DNA of 64,000 nucleotides. It comes from Methanomassiliicoccales archaeon. Its GTDB lineage: Archaea > Thermoplasmatota > Thermoplasmata > Methanomassiliicoccales > JACIVX01. Shown here piece by piece: positions 26,486-35,171 of this stretch. The notes beneath the pieces are model-generated. The model was given only the letters and a program-made list of their open reading frames with translations. It was not told the DNA's origin and did no database searches. Numbering within the stretch: position 1 is the stretch's first letter; each line of letters begins with the position of its first letter. The stretch lies in contig JARYLV010000004.1 of assembly GCA_029907465.1 (NCBI GenBank), positions 61,768-125,767 of the forward strand. The letters are read 5' to 3'. A program made the position numbers and the translations under genes.

Positions 26486-28033
26486 TCACTTTGCATGCAA
26501 TGCGCTTTCAATTCTCGTGAGCACAAATTTCTTATCGAGTGTTGAAAAGAAATAACCTAACCGCGGTCCCGATGTTCTGTTAATGAAGATCTGGTAGAGG
26601 AGTTGGAATGCCCTCGCTGCGCTCAGGCCGCTTGTCTTGGCGCAGCCGTATATACTATTATGTATCGCATCTGCCTCCCAATCGATGTCTTTTAAGGCTG
26701 TATTAAGGCAATTGAGAAATGCACATTCCACCTCTTCCAATTTTATCTTTGGTGTTTCCGTTGCCAACGAGAATTTCACCTCTTCGGGTGCAAAGTGAAG
26801 GAGCCAATATTTTACGCACTGCACTCTTTCCCATAGCACTTCCGCATCAAGTTGTGAGATCTCTGAGATATGCTCAGTTCTCTTTAGAATCTCAATTACA
26901 TCTTCAAATGACTCGGCGATTTGGACTACATTAACTAGGTGTCGATATGGGACTTGAAGTGGCATCTGAGGTCTGATAAATTTCGGTTGAGAGAGCTCGT
27001 ATGCACGGAGTAAATCGAGTTCTTTTTCCTCGGCCCCACCTTTATAATATAACCTTTCAATTCTATCGTATTCATCGACCATTTCAAGGATCCCAAGCCC
27101 GGGGTCATAATCGATATGACGATCTGGATTGTATCGGAGCATCGTAAAACTCAGGACAGGCGCGGGCGTAATCTTAAGAGCGTCGATGCCAGTAATTACT
27201 GAGCCTGTAGACTTATGCATTTGCCCTTTACCTTTGAGCTGTACAAATTCGTATGGCACGGGAAACGGCGGCTCGATTCCGAAGATCTCCCGAGCAAATC
27301 TCACGCCAGTGTCATATGATCCACCCGCAGCCGCGTGATCCTTACCAAATGGCTCACAAGTAACGCCGAAAATCTTCCACTTTGCCGCCCATTCGATTCT
27401 CCAGGGAAGCTTCCCATCATCCTTCCTGATATCCGCTTTACCGTTGTTACCACATCTACACCGATAATAAACAAACGGGCGTTCATATCGAAGAATTTCA
27501 ACGTCAGTAAATTTCCCACAGCAGTTGCACCGTGGATTGTACGGGAAATAGTCGTCGGAGATTTCTCTCTTTGTGACATCTCGCAAAATCTCGACGATCT
27601 TCGTTTTAGCGCTAATGACGGTATCTATTGCATCTGCAAACATGCCCTTCGCATATAGCTCATGCGTCCAATATATCTCAGGCTTTATTCCAAGGATGTC
27701 CAGAGCTTCGAGGAATGGTTGAATGAAGTGGTGGGCATAATTCTTGTGAGACCCGCATGGACACCTCACATGGCTAAGTGGCTTGCCGACATCATCTTCG
27801 AAATCCTCAGGGAGAAATGGGTATCTCTTCCGCAGCGGGTCAAAAGAATCAATAAGATAGATAAGTCTCACTTTCGCTCCAAAATTTGTGAGTGCTTTCT
27901 GAATTGCGCTTGCAGTGATTGCCTCTCTCAAACTACCAACATGAATAAAACCAGAAGGACTTATCCCTGTGGAAATTAGATGGCTGTCTGTCGCTGAGGC
28001 CAGGGATCTCGCGATAACGTCTGCCCAATGCAT
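26486..28033 (-). CDS. lysK: Lysyl-tRNA synthetase, class I
   Basis: A 515-residue class I LysRS, the archaeal form unrelated to bacterial class II enzymes. The HIGH-equivalent is 'GISPSGFIHVGSLREA' (about 23-38), and the KMSKS-equivalent is 'KGKGQMHKSTGSV' (about 268-280). Cys-rich insertions 'CPCGSHKNYAHH' and 'NPRCNCCGKF...CRCG' suggest structural zinc. The C-terminal half is the helical anticodon domain. It is convergent with top6A and divergent from the short Sec61-beta gene. Confidence 0.97.
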   Translation of the reverse strand: MHWADVIARSLASATDSHLISTGISPSGFIHVGSLREAITASAIQKALTNFGAKVRLIYLIDSFDPLRKRYPFLPEDFEDDVGKPLSHVRCPCGSHKNYAHHFIQPFLEALDILGIKPEIYWTHELYAKGMFADAIDTVISAKTKIVEILRDVTKREISDDYFPYNPRCNCCGKFTDVEILRYERPFVYYRCRCGNNGKADIRKDDGKLPWRIEWAAKWKIFGVTCEPFGKDHAAAGGSYDTGVRFAREIFGIEPPFPVPYEFVQLKGKGQMHKSTGSVITGIDALKITPAPVLSFTMLRYNPDRHIDYDPGLGILEMVDEYDRIERLYYKGGAEEKELDLLRAYELSQPKFIRPQMPLQVPYRHLVNVVQIAESFEDVIEILKRTEHISEISQLDAEVLWERVQCVKYWLLHFAPEEVKFSLATETPKIKLEEVECAFLNCLNTALKDIDWEADAIHNSIYGCAKTSGLSAARAFQLLYQIFINRTSGPRLGYFFSTLDKKFVLTRIESALHAK

Positions 28034-28146
28034 CGTACCGTGACGGAAGAATCTGTAGTTAAAATATAAATCTATGGATGGGGCAATCTTGAATCGAGTT
28101 CTTCGGTTGTAAATTGAAAGCTGTCTCAGGAGCTGATTTGATAATC

Positions 28147-28156
28147 TATAAATATA
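28147..28156 (+). promoter_or_regulatory. TATA box of the Sec61-beta gene
   Basis: TATAAATATA lies 24-33 bases before the ATG at 28180, ideal for a leaderless archaeal mRNA. Confidence 0.6.
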
Positions 28157-28179
28157 GTATTGAGAAATCAGAGTAATGT

Positions 28180-28344
28180 ATGCCTAAGAAAAAAAGTGAA
28201 GGGTTCCAGTCAGCCGCAGGATTGATAAGGTATTTTGAATCGGAAGATGAAAAGGCAATTAAGATTAATCCCTGGTTTGTTATCGGAATGGCGATCGCTC
28301 TGGTAGTTCTAGTTGAACTTCTTAGAAATCTCTTTCCAACATGA
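28180..28344 (+). CDS. secG: Preprotein translocase Sec61-beta (SecG-like)
   Basis: A 54-residue tail-anchored membrane protein, part of the SecYE-beta translocon. It begins with a Lys-rich 'MPKKKSEGFQSAAGLIRYF', the conserved archaeal Sec61-beta segment, then 'AIKINPWFVIG', then one transmembrane helix (about 33-50) and a short C-terminus. Length and layout equal the family's. It has a strong TATA box and is divergent from lysK. It is easy to miss because of its size. Confidence 0.92.
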   Translation: MPKKKSEGFQSAAGLIRYFESEDEKAIKINPWFVIGMAIALVVLVELLRNLFPT

Positions 28345-28409
28345 TTTATTGCGATTTCATGATAGGTTATTATCCGCTGGGTTTGAACTGAATTCTGATT
28401 TCTACTGTC

Positions 28410-28733
28410 TCATGTCTTAAAGTCTTCCCTCGGTGGTGAAAAGACGTCAATAGCTATCGAATCTTCAAGGACCTCGACTTCGTGCTCCACGTTTGGCTCG
28501 ATCCAGTACCCGTCTCCCTGAGTTAAAATGCTGATTTGTCCGTCGATCGATATCTTGAGTTTTCCTTTTTGCACATAGCCAATTTGTTCGTGAGGGTGTT
28601 TATGTGCAGGAATTATTGCACCCTTTTCCAATATAAACTCAATAATCTGACACTTCTCCCCGCACACGACCATTCTCCTCGTTATTCTATCATTGACTTT
28701 TACAGTTTTTGTATTAACTGCGCGTATGATCAT
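28410..28733 (-). CDS. Small cupin-domain protein
   Basis: A 107-residue single cupin barrel with motif 1 'PAHKHPHEQIGYVQKGKLKI' (metal-binding His, His, Glu) and motif 2 'GDGYWIEPNVEHEVEVLED'. Likely a metal-binding enzyme or a sensor; the substrate is unknown. It is divergent from the 4-hydroxybutyryl-CoA dehydratase gene, across a 198-base spacer, which may mean shared control. Confidence 0.85.
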   Translation of the reverse strand: MIIRAVNTKTVKVNDRITRRMVVCGEKCQIIEFILEKGAIIPAHKHPHEQIGYVQKGKLKISIDGQISILTQGDGYWIEPNVEHEVEVLEDSIAIDVFSPPREDFKT

Positions 28734-28931
28734 GGTGATTCACCGATTGAGGTATCGGAAACCATAGCTTTCTAACCTTCGAACTCATCATTTCAAATGG
28801 GAGGTCTATACGAATAACATGATTGTTTGCTCAAGAAGCGTTCATCGTCTATCGAATTAGATCGATTATTGGGAAATATTCATTATAGGAAAGACTCGTT
28901 TACTCAATATCATGTTGTCGAGATGGTCATT

Positions 28932-30395
28932 ATGATGAACGGAAAACAATATCTGGATAGCCTGCGAAGGATGAAGACAGAAGCCTATGTTTTCGGAGAA
29001 AGAATAGAGAACGTCGCTGATCATCCATTCACATGGGAACATGCCAATGCTGTTGCAATGACTTACGAGCTTGCGCATGATCCCCAGTATTCAGACCTGA
29101 TGACTGCGAAGTCCCATTTGACGGGGAAGACGATCAATCGTTTCACGCATATTCATCAAAGCACTGATGATCTCGTGAAGAAAGTCAAAATGTTGCGGCT
29201 TCTTGGGAGGAAAACTGGCTCATGTTTCCAAAGATGCGTTGGCCTGGACGCGATGAACGCTTTGTACACGACGACATACGAAATGGATCAAAAGCTTGGA
29301 ACCGATTATTTTGAGAGGATAAAACGTTTTGTCTTGAAAGTCCAGGAAGAAGACCTCATGATTGGGGGCGCAATGACGGATGTAAAGGGAAATCGGGGTC
29401 TTCGACCATCTCAGCAAGCCGATCCGGACATGTTCGTCCACATCGTTGAGAAAAGAGAGGATGGCATCGTCGTTAGAGGAGCGAAGGCGCATCAAACTGG
29501 GTCGGTCAATTCACACATGATGCTGATCATGCCAACACTCAATATGACAGCAGATGATGCTGATTATGCGGTTTCTTTTGCAGTCCCTTCTGATGAAAAA
29601 GGGGTTATTCATATCTTGGGACGGCAGACCAATGATACGAGGAAATTCGAAAGAACCCTCGATCGAGGGAATTTAGGATATGGCATTGTCGGTGGGGAAG
29701 CGCTTGTCATTTTCGATGACGTTTTCATTCCGAATGAGAGGGTTTTCATGGCCGGAGAGTTTGAGTTTTCCGGAATGTTGGTGGAAAGATTTGCTTCCTA
29801 CCACAGACAGAATTACGGTGGGTGTAAGGCTGGTGTAAGCGATGTGATAATAGGCGCGAGCGCTGCCCTCGCCGACGCTCACGGAATTCAGGATGCTTCT
29901 CATGTTAGAGACAAGCTCACGGAAATGATCCATCTCACAGAGACACTTTATTGCGGTTCCATCGCCTGCTCCAGTGAGGGGTTCAAAACGAAGTCCGGGG
30001 CATATTTGGTAGATCCATTGCTAGCAAATGTTACGAAGCAAAACGTGACTCGGCTTATTTACGAGATTGGACGGCTCGCTCAGGATCTGGCAGGCGGGAT
30101 TGTCGCAACGCTGCCGTCTCAAAAGGACTTCCAGAATCCAAGGGTGAGCAAATACCTTCAGAAGTACCTTAAAGCGAAAGAGGGAGTATCGGCAGAAGAA
30201 AGAGCGCGGCTTATCCGGTTAATAGAGAACATATCGACCGGAACCGCTCTGATCGAATCAATGCATGGTGCTGGCTCTCCGCAAGCGCAGAGGATCATGA
30301 TACTGAGGCAGGGAAATCTCGCGGCGAAAGCGGAATACGCACGTGTACTTTCGGGCATCAAGGAAGATGAGGTTTTGAAGAGAATCAGAGGATAA
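28932..30395 (+). CDS. abfD: 4-hydroxybutyryl-CoA dehydratase / vinylacetyl-CoA isomerase
   Basis: FAD and [4Fe-4S] enzyme that converts 4-hydroxybutyryl-CoA to crotonyl-CoA. From the ATG at 28932 it is 487 residues, close to the clostridial AbfD. All four cluster ligands are visible: Cys98 and Cys102 in 'GSCFQRCVGLDA', His291 and Cys298 in 'YHRQNYGGCKAG', each one residue off the clostridial C99/C103/H292/C299. This separates it from HpaB-type flavin monooxygenases of the same fold. ATGs at 28923 and 28935 are alternative starts. Role may be 4-aminobutyrate/succinate fermentation or part of a carbon cycle; no CoA transferase is nearby. Confidence 0.93.
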   Translation: MMNGKQYLDSLRRMKTEAYVFGERIENVADHPFTWEHANAVAMTYELAHDPQYSDLMTAKSHLTGKTINRFTHIHQSTDDLVKKVKMLRLLGRKTGSCFQRCVGLDAMNALYTTTYEMDQKLGTDYFERIKRFVLKVQEEDLMIGGAMTDVKGNRGLRPSQQADPDMFVHIVEKREDGIVVRGAKAHQTGSVNSHMMLIMPTLNMTADDADYAVSFAVPSDEKGVIHILGRQTNDTRKFERTLDRGNLGYGIVGGEALVIFDDVFIPNERVFMAGEFEFSGMLVERFASYHRQNYGGCKAGVSDVIIGASAALADAHGIQDASHVRDKLTEMIHLTETLYCGSIACSSEGFKTKSGAYLVDPLLANVTKQNVTRLIYEIGRLAQDLAGGIVATLPSQKDFQNPRVSKYLQKYLKAKEGVSAEERARLIRLIENISTGTALIESMHGAGSPQAQRIMILRQGNLAAKAEYARVLSGIKEDEVLKRIRG

Positions 30396-30426
30396 AAGCA
30401 TTTCTTTTGGCTCTCCCTAAAATGGG

Positions 30427-30449
30427 GGGCGGACAATCTTTGTCCGCCC
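30427..30449. terminator. Perfect 10-bp inverted repeat after abfD
   Basis: GGGCGGACAA (30427-30436) and TTGTCCGCCC (30440-30449) with a 3-base loop, 31 bases after the abfD stop. No T-run follows directly, so it could also be an operator for the next gene, whose TATA-like box lies right behind it. Confidence 0.5.
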
Positions 30450-30486
30450 GAAACTATTATATTCCGTTTCTTTGATTCATGCCCCC

Positions 30487-30720
30487 ATGTGCGCTTTTAT
30501 GTCGATGCATTTGGAAGATGAAGCGGAAAGAAAGATCCTTGGATTTATTATGAAGGCTGAGTTCCCGATGGATATTGTCGAAAAAAAATGGAGCAGGGTA
30601 CCTGAGCAGCACAGAGAATGGCTATGGGGTAAGATTTCGTCAAAGATCGAGAGTGATCCTAACCTAACTCCAGAGCAGAAAGCAAGATACGAAGAAGTCA
30701 AGAAAGCGTTGAAGATGTAG
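30487..30720 (+). CDS. Small hypothetical helical protein
   Basis: Unrecognised protein of about 77 residues (starts at 30487, 30499 or 30505 possible). It is all-helical in appearance, rich in Lys and Glu, with 'ERKILGFIMKAEFPMDIVEKKW' and 'SDPNLTPEQKARYEEVKKALKM'; the latter ends like many small archaeal regulators. A TATA-like 'CTATTATAT' at 30453-30461 precedes it by 25-40 bases. It follows abfD in the same direction and might be linked to it. T-rich sequence after the stop (30765-30770) may end transcription. Confidence 0.6.
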   Translation: MCAFMSMHLEDEAERKILGFIMKAEFPMDIVEKKWSRVPEQHREWLWGKISSKIESDPNLTPEQKARYEEVKKALKM

Positions 30721-30930
30721 GAGATCTGCAAATTCTTTTCAAAAAATCATTCCTCGTCCCCTCTTTTTTGACCACTTACGAGCTGTAATTCATGAAGTCC
30801 TTTTCTTATAATTTTTCATTCTCAGAGTAACATTATTTCATCTTCAGACTAATATAATCAGAATCAATAGGTTAAAAAATGATGAAAAGAAGCAGTGGAC
30901 TTCCAATTCCACTGCCTAAAGATTTTTTTT

Positions 30931-32073
30931 CTAAGGCCTTACTGCAATCTTACCCGGAGATAGTCTCTTCTCCTGCCTTATGATCTGGTTTGGCAGATCC
31001 TCAAGTGGCGCGATCTCGGCGCAGATTTCTCCGAATGGGATACCCATCTTCTTTGCCTTCATCATGACAGCAATGGCCGTTCTGTATTCGAACTTAGAGT
31101 ATCCCCAGCTTCCGAAAACGTTGACCTCTTTGTTGCAGAAGTCGACATGTGGGTTGACAGTGGTTTCCCCAGTGTTTGTAAAGTGACCCATTTCGACGAT
31201 CGTTCCGCCACGGCGGACGAGCTTGAATGCCTCTGAGAATGCAGCAGGTACACCAGTTGCCTCGATGACGACATCTGCGCCAATTCCATTTGTCAACTCC
31301 ATGATCTTTTCGACACGATCCTCTGTTGTCGGGTACTCCTTCATGCTAATGACTTCTGTTGCACCCATCTTCTTTGCCTGTTCTAGCCTGCTCGGGACAA
31401 TGTCGATACCGATGATGTTCGTCATACCATATACATTGTTGACAACTGTGTGGCACTGACCAATCGGACCAAGACCCTGGATAACAACGGTCTGTGACGG
31501 GTCTACACCCTCACCTGCGTATGCACAATCTGTTCCACCAGACTGCGCCCTCTTGAAGGATCTGGTCGCTACAGCCATCGGCTCAACTAGCACCATTTCT
31601 TTCTCAGTCAGACCTGGTGGGAACTTGAACACTGGGATGTGCGATGGAATATAGACATGTTCAGCGAAAGCGCCCCAGAAGTGTGGTGGATCTGTTGCCT
31701 TATGGGTGCTAATACCAACGACATCCATATTCATGCATAGGCTTTCTCTTCCTGGCAGGTTGTGACAGAACCAGCACTCATTGCATTTCGCGAGACATGT
31801 CGCAATATAGTCGCCTTCCTCCAACGGTTTCCCTGTGTAATCTACCTTGACGCCCTTTCCAAGTTCGCGCACTGTTCCGAACCATTCGTGTCCCAGAATA
31901 TGCGGCATTGGTACTGGTAGTCTCCCGTAAATAATATGGGTATCCGTTCCGCAGACACCGCACAATTTGACGTCAGCAACGATGTCTCCGGGCTTTGCCT
32001 TTGGAGTCGGGAAGTCCATCATCTTGAGGTTTTCAGGGCCTCCCGCCTTTGTTAAAACAAATGCTTTGGCCAT
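30931..32073 (-). CDS. Zinc-dependent alcohol dehydrogenase (MDR superfamily)
   Basis: A 380-residue medium-chain dehydrogenase. Catalytic zinc: Cys in 'GVCGTDTHI' and His-Glu in 'ILGHEWFG'. Structural zinc: four Cys in 'CNECWFCHNLPGRESLC'. The NAD(P) Rossmann motif is 'VVIQGLGPIGQC'. It most resembles threonine/sorbitol/butanediol dehydrogenases; the true alcohol is unknown. It sits in a block of redox genes near abfD and could reduce or oxidise a C4 aldehyde or alcohol; that link is inference. Confidence 0.88.
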   Translation of the reverse strand: MAKAFVLTKAGGPENLKMMDFPTPKAKPGDIVADVKLCGVCGTDTHIIYGRLPVPMPHILGHEWFGTVRELGKGVKVDYTGKPLEEGDYIATCLAKCNECWFCHNLPGRESLCMNMDVVGISTHKATDPPHFWGAFAEHVYIPSHIPVFKFPPGLTEKEMVLVEPMAVATRSFKRAQSGGTDCAYAGEGVDPSQTVVIQGLGPIGQCHTVVNNVYGMTNIIGIDIVPSRLEQAKKMGATEVISMKEYPTTEDRVEKIMELTNGIGADVVIEATGVPAAFSEAFKLVRRGGTIVEMGHFTNTGETTVNPHVDFCNKEVNVFGSWGYSKFEYRTAIAVMMKAKKMGIPFGEICAEIAPLEDLPNQIIRQEKRLSPGKIAVRP

Positions 32074-32302
32074 ATTTTACCCCCTGTGTTACCTTATCCG
32101 ATTAGTCGCATATGAATGTTTCGAAGTTCCACGTAATTGCTCACAGCCACGACTTTGATCTCCGAATACAGATTGCAATATCTCATCGAGAATCGAATAA
32201 TCGTGGAGATCTGGAATGCCTTACATCACAAAAAATGGAAAAAATCTATACTTGCAAAGTCCAAAATTGAAAGGGTTTGTTGTCCCTAAGGCGGATTGTC
32301 GA

Positions 32303-33406
32303 TCATCGAATTTTCTTTTTGATTTTCGAGGCAACATACTCCGCAAAGTCTATAACTGGTATACAATCCGACGAATCGCTCAGGTTCGTTTTACAAAAGG
32401 GACAAGGTGTGACCACTTTCTGTGCGCCACTCGCTTTCGCCTCTGCCATACGTTTTGCGCCGATACCTGTTGCTGTATCTCCGTAAGCGGCTTTGACGCC
32501 TCCACCAGCTCCGCAGCACATCGAGTTCTCACGACAGTGTTCCATCTCGACGAGGGTTGCCAGTTTTTTCAGCACCCTTCTTGGTGCATCGTAGACGCCC
32601 ATGTGTTTTCCAAGATGGCAAGGGTCGTGATATGTAACTCTTTCCCGACTCTTTTTCACTTGTAATCTACCGTCCTGGATCAATCGGTCAACGAACTCTG
32701 TAATATGCAGAACCTCAATTCCCTCCATATGGTATTCCTTCTTGAGCGTTCTGTAACAACCGGCACATGAGGTTACGATTGTTTTTATGCCATTTTCTTT
32801 GAAAGCCTGTATGTTATGTTCCTTTAATCGCTCAGCCTCATCAATAAAACCCGTTCTCCTTAAAACAGATCCACAACACCACTCATCCTCGCCAAGCACC
32901 CTGTACTTAACACCAGCAGCATCAAGAATGTCCATTGTTGCGATAACCGTGTCAGGACTCCTAAACGCCGCCGTGCATCCCATGAAGTAGAGGATATCCG
33001 CGTTCTCAGGCAGACGTCTGAATTTGTTCTTTACAACATTTTTCTCTCCGTATGGATTGTGTTCTGCGCGCATCCTTTCGACGAGCTTCTTATGTTTTTC
33101 CGGTGATAGGCCACGCTTCGCGAATTCTTCCCTTGCAGCTTCGATAATTTCTACTGTCTTTACGCTAGGAGGGCATCGCTGTTCGCAGTCACCGCATGTG
33201 GTGCAGGTGAAAAGACGCTTTGCCATCTCCTCATCGATCTTGATATCCCCATTCAGAACCGCTTTTATGAATGTCATTCTTCCTCTTGCCGTTGCAGAAT
33301 CCCATCCAATCTGTCCGAAAGAAGGGCAATTCGCTTTACAAAAACCGCACCTAATACAGTATTCCAGCGCGTCCCTGTATTTCTCCAGCGATGATGTCTC
33401 TGACAT
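32303..33406 (-). CDS. Fe-S protein with two CCG domains (GlpC/GlcF/HdrD-like)
   Basis: A 367-residue electron-transfer partner of flavin dehydrogenases. Two [4Fe-4S] motifs are at the N-terminus ('CIRCGFCKANCP', 'CTTCGDCEQRCP'). Two cysteine-rich CCG-type domains follow ('FMGCTAA...EWCCGS...SCAGC' and 'DPCHLG...SMCCGAGGG'), as in HdrB/HdrD and GlcF, which can bind a non-cubane cluster. It begins 3 bases after the FAD-oxidase stop, so the two form one complex with near certainty. The electron acceptor may be a quinone or a thiol. Confidence 0.92.
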   Translation of the reverse strand: MSETSSLEKYRDALEYCIRCGFCKANCPSFGQIGWDSATARGRMTFIKAVLNGDIKIDEEMAKRLFTCTTCGDCEQRCPPSVKTVEIIEAAREEFAKRGLSPEKHKKLVERMRAEHNPYGEKNVVKNKFRRLPENADILYFMGCTAAFRSPDTVIATMDILDAAGVKYRVLGEDEWCCGSVLRRTGFIDEAERLKEHNIQAFKENGIKTIVTSCAGCYRTLKKEYHMEGIEVLHITEFVDRLIQDGRLQVKKSRERVTYHDPCHLGKHMGVYDAPRRVLKKLATLVEMEHCRENSMCCGAGGGVKAAYGDTATGIGAKRMAEAKASGAQKVVTPCPFCKTNLSDSSDCIPVIDFAEYVASKIKKKIR

Positions 33407-33409
33407 TCC

Positions 33410-34897
33410 TCACACCTCGAAGATTTTGTCAGGATTCATAATACCCCTTGGATCAATGGCTTTCTTAATGCGTCTCATAATGTCCAAGCCCACCTCTCCG
33501 TGCTCCTCGACGATTAGCGATTTCTTTTCGAGTCCTATCCCGTGTTCGCCCGTGATCGTCCCACCGAGCGAGATAGCCATTCTGTTGATTTCATCATGAG
33601 CCTTATGCGCTCTCTCAGATTCTCCAGGGACCCTCAAATCCGCAAGGAGGAGCGAGTGGACATTCCCATCGCCTGCATGTCCATAGGTTGTGATTTTGAT
33701 ATCGTATTTTTCCGAAATCTCGCGAATCTTCTTGATAGCTGTTGGAATCTGTGAAAGAGGGACGACGATGTCCGTTGCAATAGGGGATGGTTTCAATCGA
33801 GTCAGCGTCGCAAATAATCTTTTTCTCGCTGCCCACAACTTCTCCATTTCGTCCGGATCAGTCGCGATTTTGATTTCCCTGCATTTTTCTTCCATTGCGA
33901 TCTTCTTAAACCGGTTAAAAGTCTTTTTCACTTCAGATCTATCCTCGCCATGAAACTCTAGGAAAAGCATAGCCCCAACATCTGGCAGAGGAAGATGGGC
34001 TTCTTCGCGCATGACTTGAAGGGCGATTGCATCAAGAATCTCGATAGCCGCGGGAATAACGCCAGACGCGATCGTTCTGGCCACGGTTCTTCCAGCATCT
34101 TCGGGTTCATCGAATTCAGCCACAGCGCTCATGATGAAATTCGGAAGAGGCCTCAGTTTCAAAGTGATCTCGACGATGATTCCCAGAGTGCCCTCCGACC
34201 TGTTGAAAAGATGAATAAGGTCGTATCCAGAAGCAGTCTTCCTTGCTGAACCGCCAGTTTTCAACAGTCTACCATCCGGAAGCACAACCTTGAGCCCGGT
34301 CACATAATCGGCCGTGACTCCATATTTGACAGCTCTCATACCAGAAGCATTTGCTGCAACCATTCCTCCGATCGTGCAGATTTCGCCACTCGCCGGGTCT
34401 GGAGGGAAAAAGAGATTGTATTTTTTCAGATAGGCATTGAGCTGGGCGAAGACGACACCAGGTTCAACAGTAACCGACAAATCGTCTTCTTTCACCTCGA
34501 GGATTCTATTCATTCTCTGCAAGTCGACAACAATGCCACCCCTCGTAGGTACACATCCGCCTGTGAGGCATGAGCCTCCTGCGCGAGGAACTACTGGGAT
34601 GGCATATGAATCGGCAATTTTCATGATCTCTTGGACTTCGGAAATGCTACCTGGACGAACGACGATATCTGGCATTGTGCCATGTTTGATTGCATAACAA
34701 TCTACAGAATAGCACACCAAGTCCACAGGATTGATCGAAGCGTTGTCTTTCCCGACGATATTCACCAATCGATCGATGATATCTTTGTCCAATGATTTCA
34801 CCCTCCGAGGGACGATGCCGGGATTGATGGGAATATATATCTTATTTCCCCCAATTTCAAGCGGGTAACTTTCAAAACCTTGTGAACGGCGCATCAC
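33410..34897 (-). CDS. FAD-linked 2-hydroxyacid oxidase (GlcD / D-lactate dehydrogenase type)
   Basis: A 495-residue VAO-family flavoprotein. FAD-binding region: 'VVPRAGGSCLTGGCVPTRGGIVVDL' and 'IGGMVAANASGMRAVKYG'. C-terminal substrate domain: 'YGHAGDGNVHSLLL' and 'GTITGEHGIGLEKK', with the metal-binding His residues of this family. Likely oxidises D-lactate, glycolate or D-2-hydroxyglutarate and feeds the Fe-S partner encoded next. First gene of the pair. Confidence 0.92.
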   Translation of the reverse strand: MMRRSQGFESYPLEIGGNKIYIPINPGIVPRRVKSLDKDIIDRLVNIVGKDNASINPVDLVCYSVDCYAIKHGTMPDIVVRPGSISEVQEIMKIADSYAIPVVPRAGGSCLTGGCVPTRGGIVVDLQRMNRILEVKEDDLSVTVEPGVVFAQLNAYLKKYNLFFPPDPASGEICTIGGMVAANASGMRAVKYGVTADYVTGLKVVLPDGRLLKTGGSARKTASGYDLIHLFNRSEGTLGIIVEITLKLRPLPNFIMSAVAEFDEPEDAGRTVARTIASGVIPAAIEILDAIALQVMREEAHLPLPDVGAMLFLEFHGEDRSEVKKTFNRFKKIAMEEKCREIKIATDPDEMEKLWAARKRLFATLTRLKPSPIATDIVVPLSQIPTAIKKIREISEKYDIKITTYGHAGDGNVHSLLLADLRVPGESERAHKAHDEINRMAISLGGTITGEHGIGLEKKSLIVEEHGEVGLDIMRRIKKAIDPRGIMNPDKIFEV

Positions 34898-35171
34898 TTA
34901 TCTATTTTTTCGAAAATTCTTGGACATAATAATCGTGTATTATCAGACGTGTTCTTTTTGAAATATGAATTTTCTTTTAAAATTTTTCAAAAACATACAT
35001 ATTTAATGACCCGAAAATTTGACTGTCTTGATTGTAATTCACAGGGGTACGCATCCTGTTGATCGTATACTAAAAAAGGTACTTTGTCGTTATTTGAAAA
35101 AATCCACTATAACTTTTTTTTTCGAAAAAACAAGAATAAAATATATAAAAAGAGAGAAAAAATGGTTTTAT
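34898..35171. other. A/T-rich intergenic region with terminator for the next minus-strand gene
   Basis: Very A/T-rich. The part at 35140-35168 reads as a T-rich tract on the minus strand directly after the 35172-36320 gene, a likely terminator. The start-proximal part must hold the promoter of the FAD oxidase. Confidence 0.4.

Noticed and set aside
32216..32665. 149-codon plus-strand frame opposite the Fe-S protein
   Set aside because: Most of it is antisense to a clear CCG-domain gene; the cysteines are an artefact of the opposite frame.
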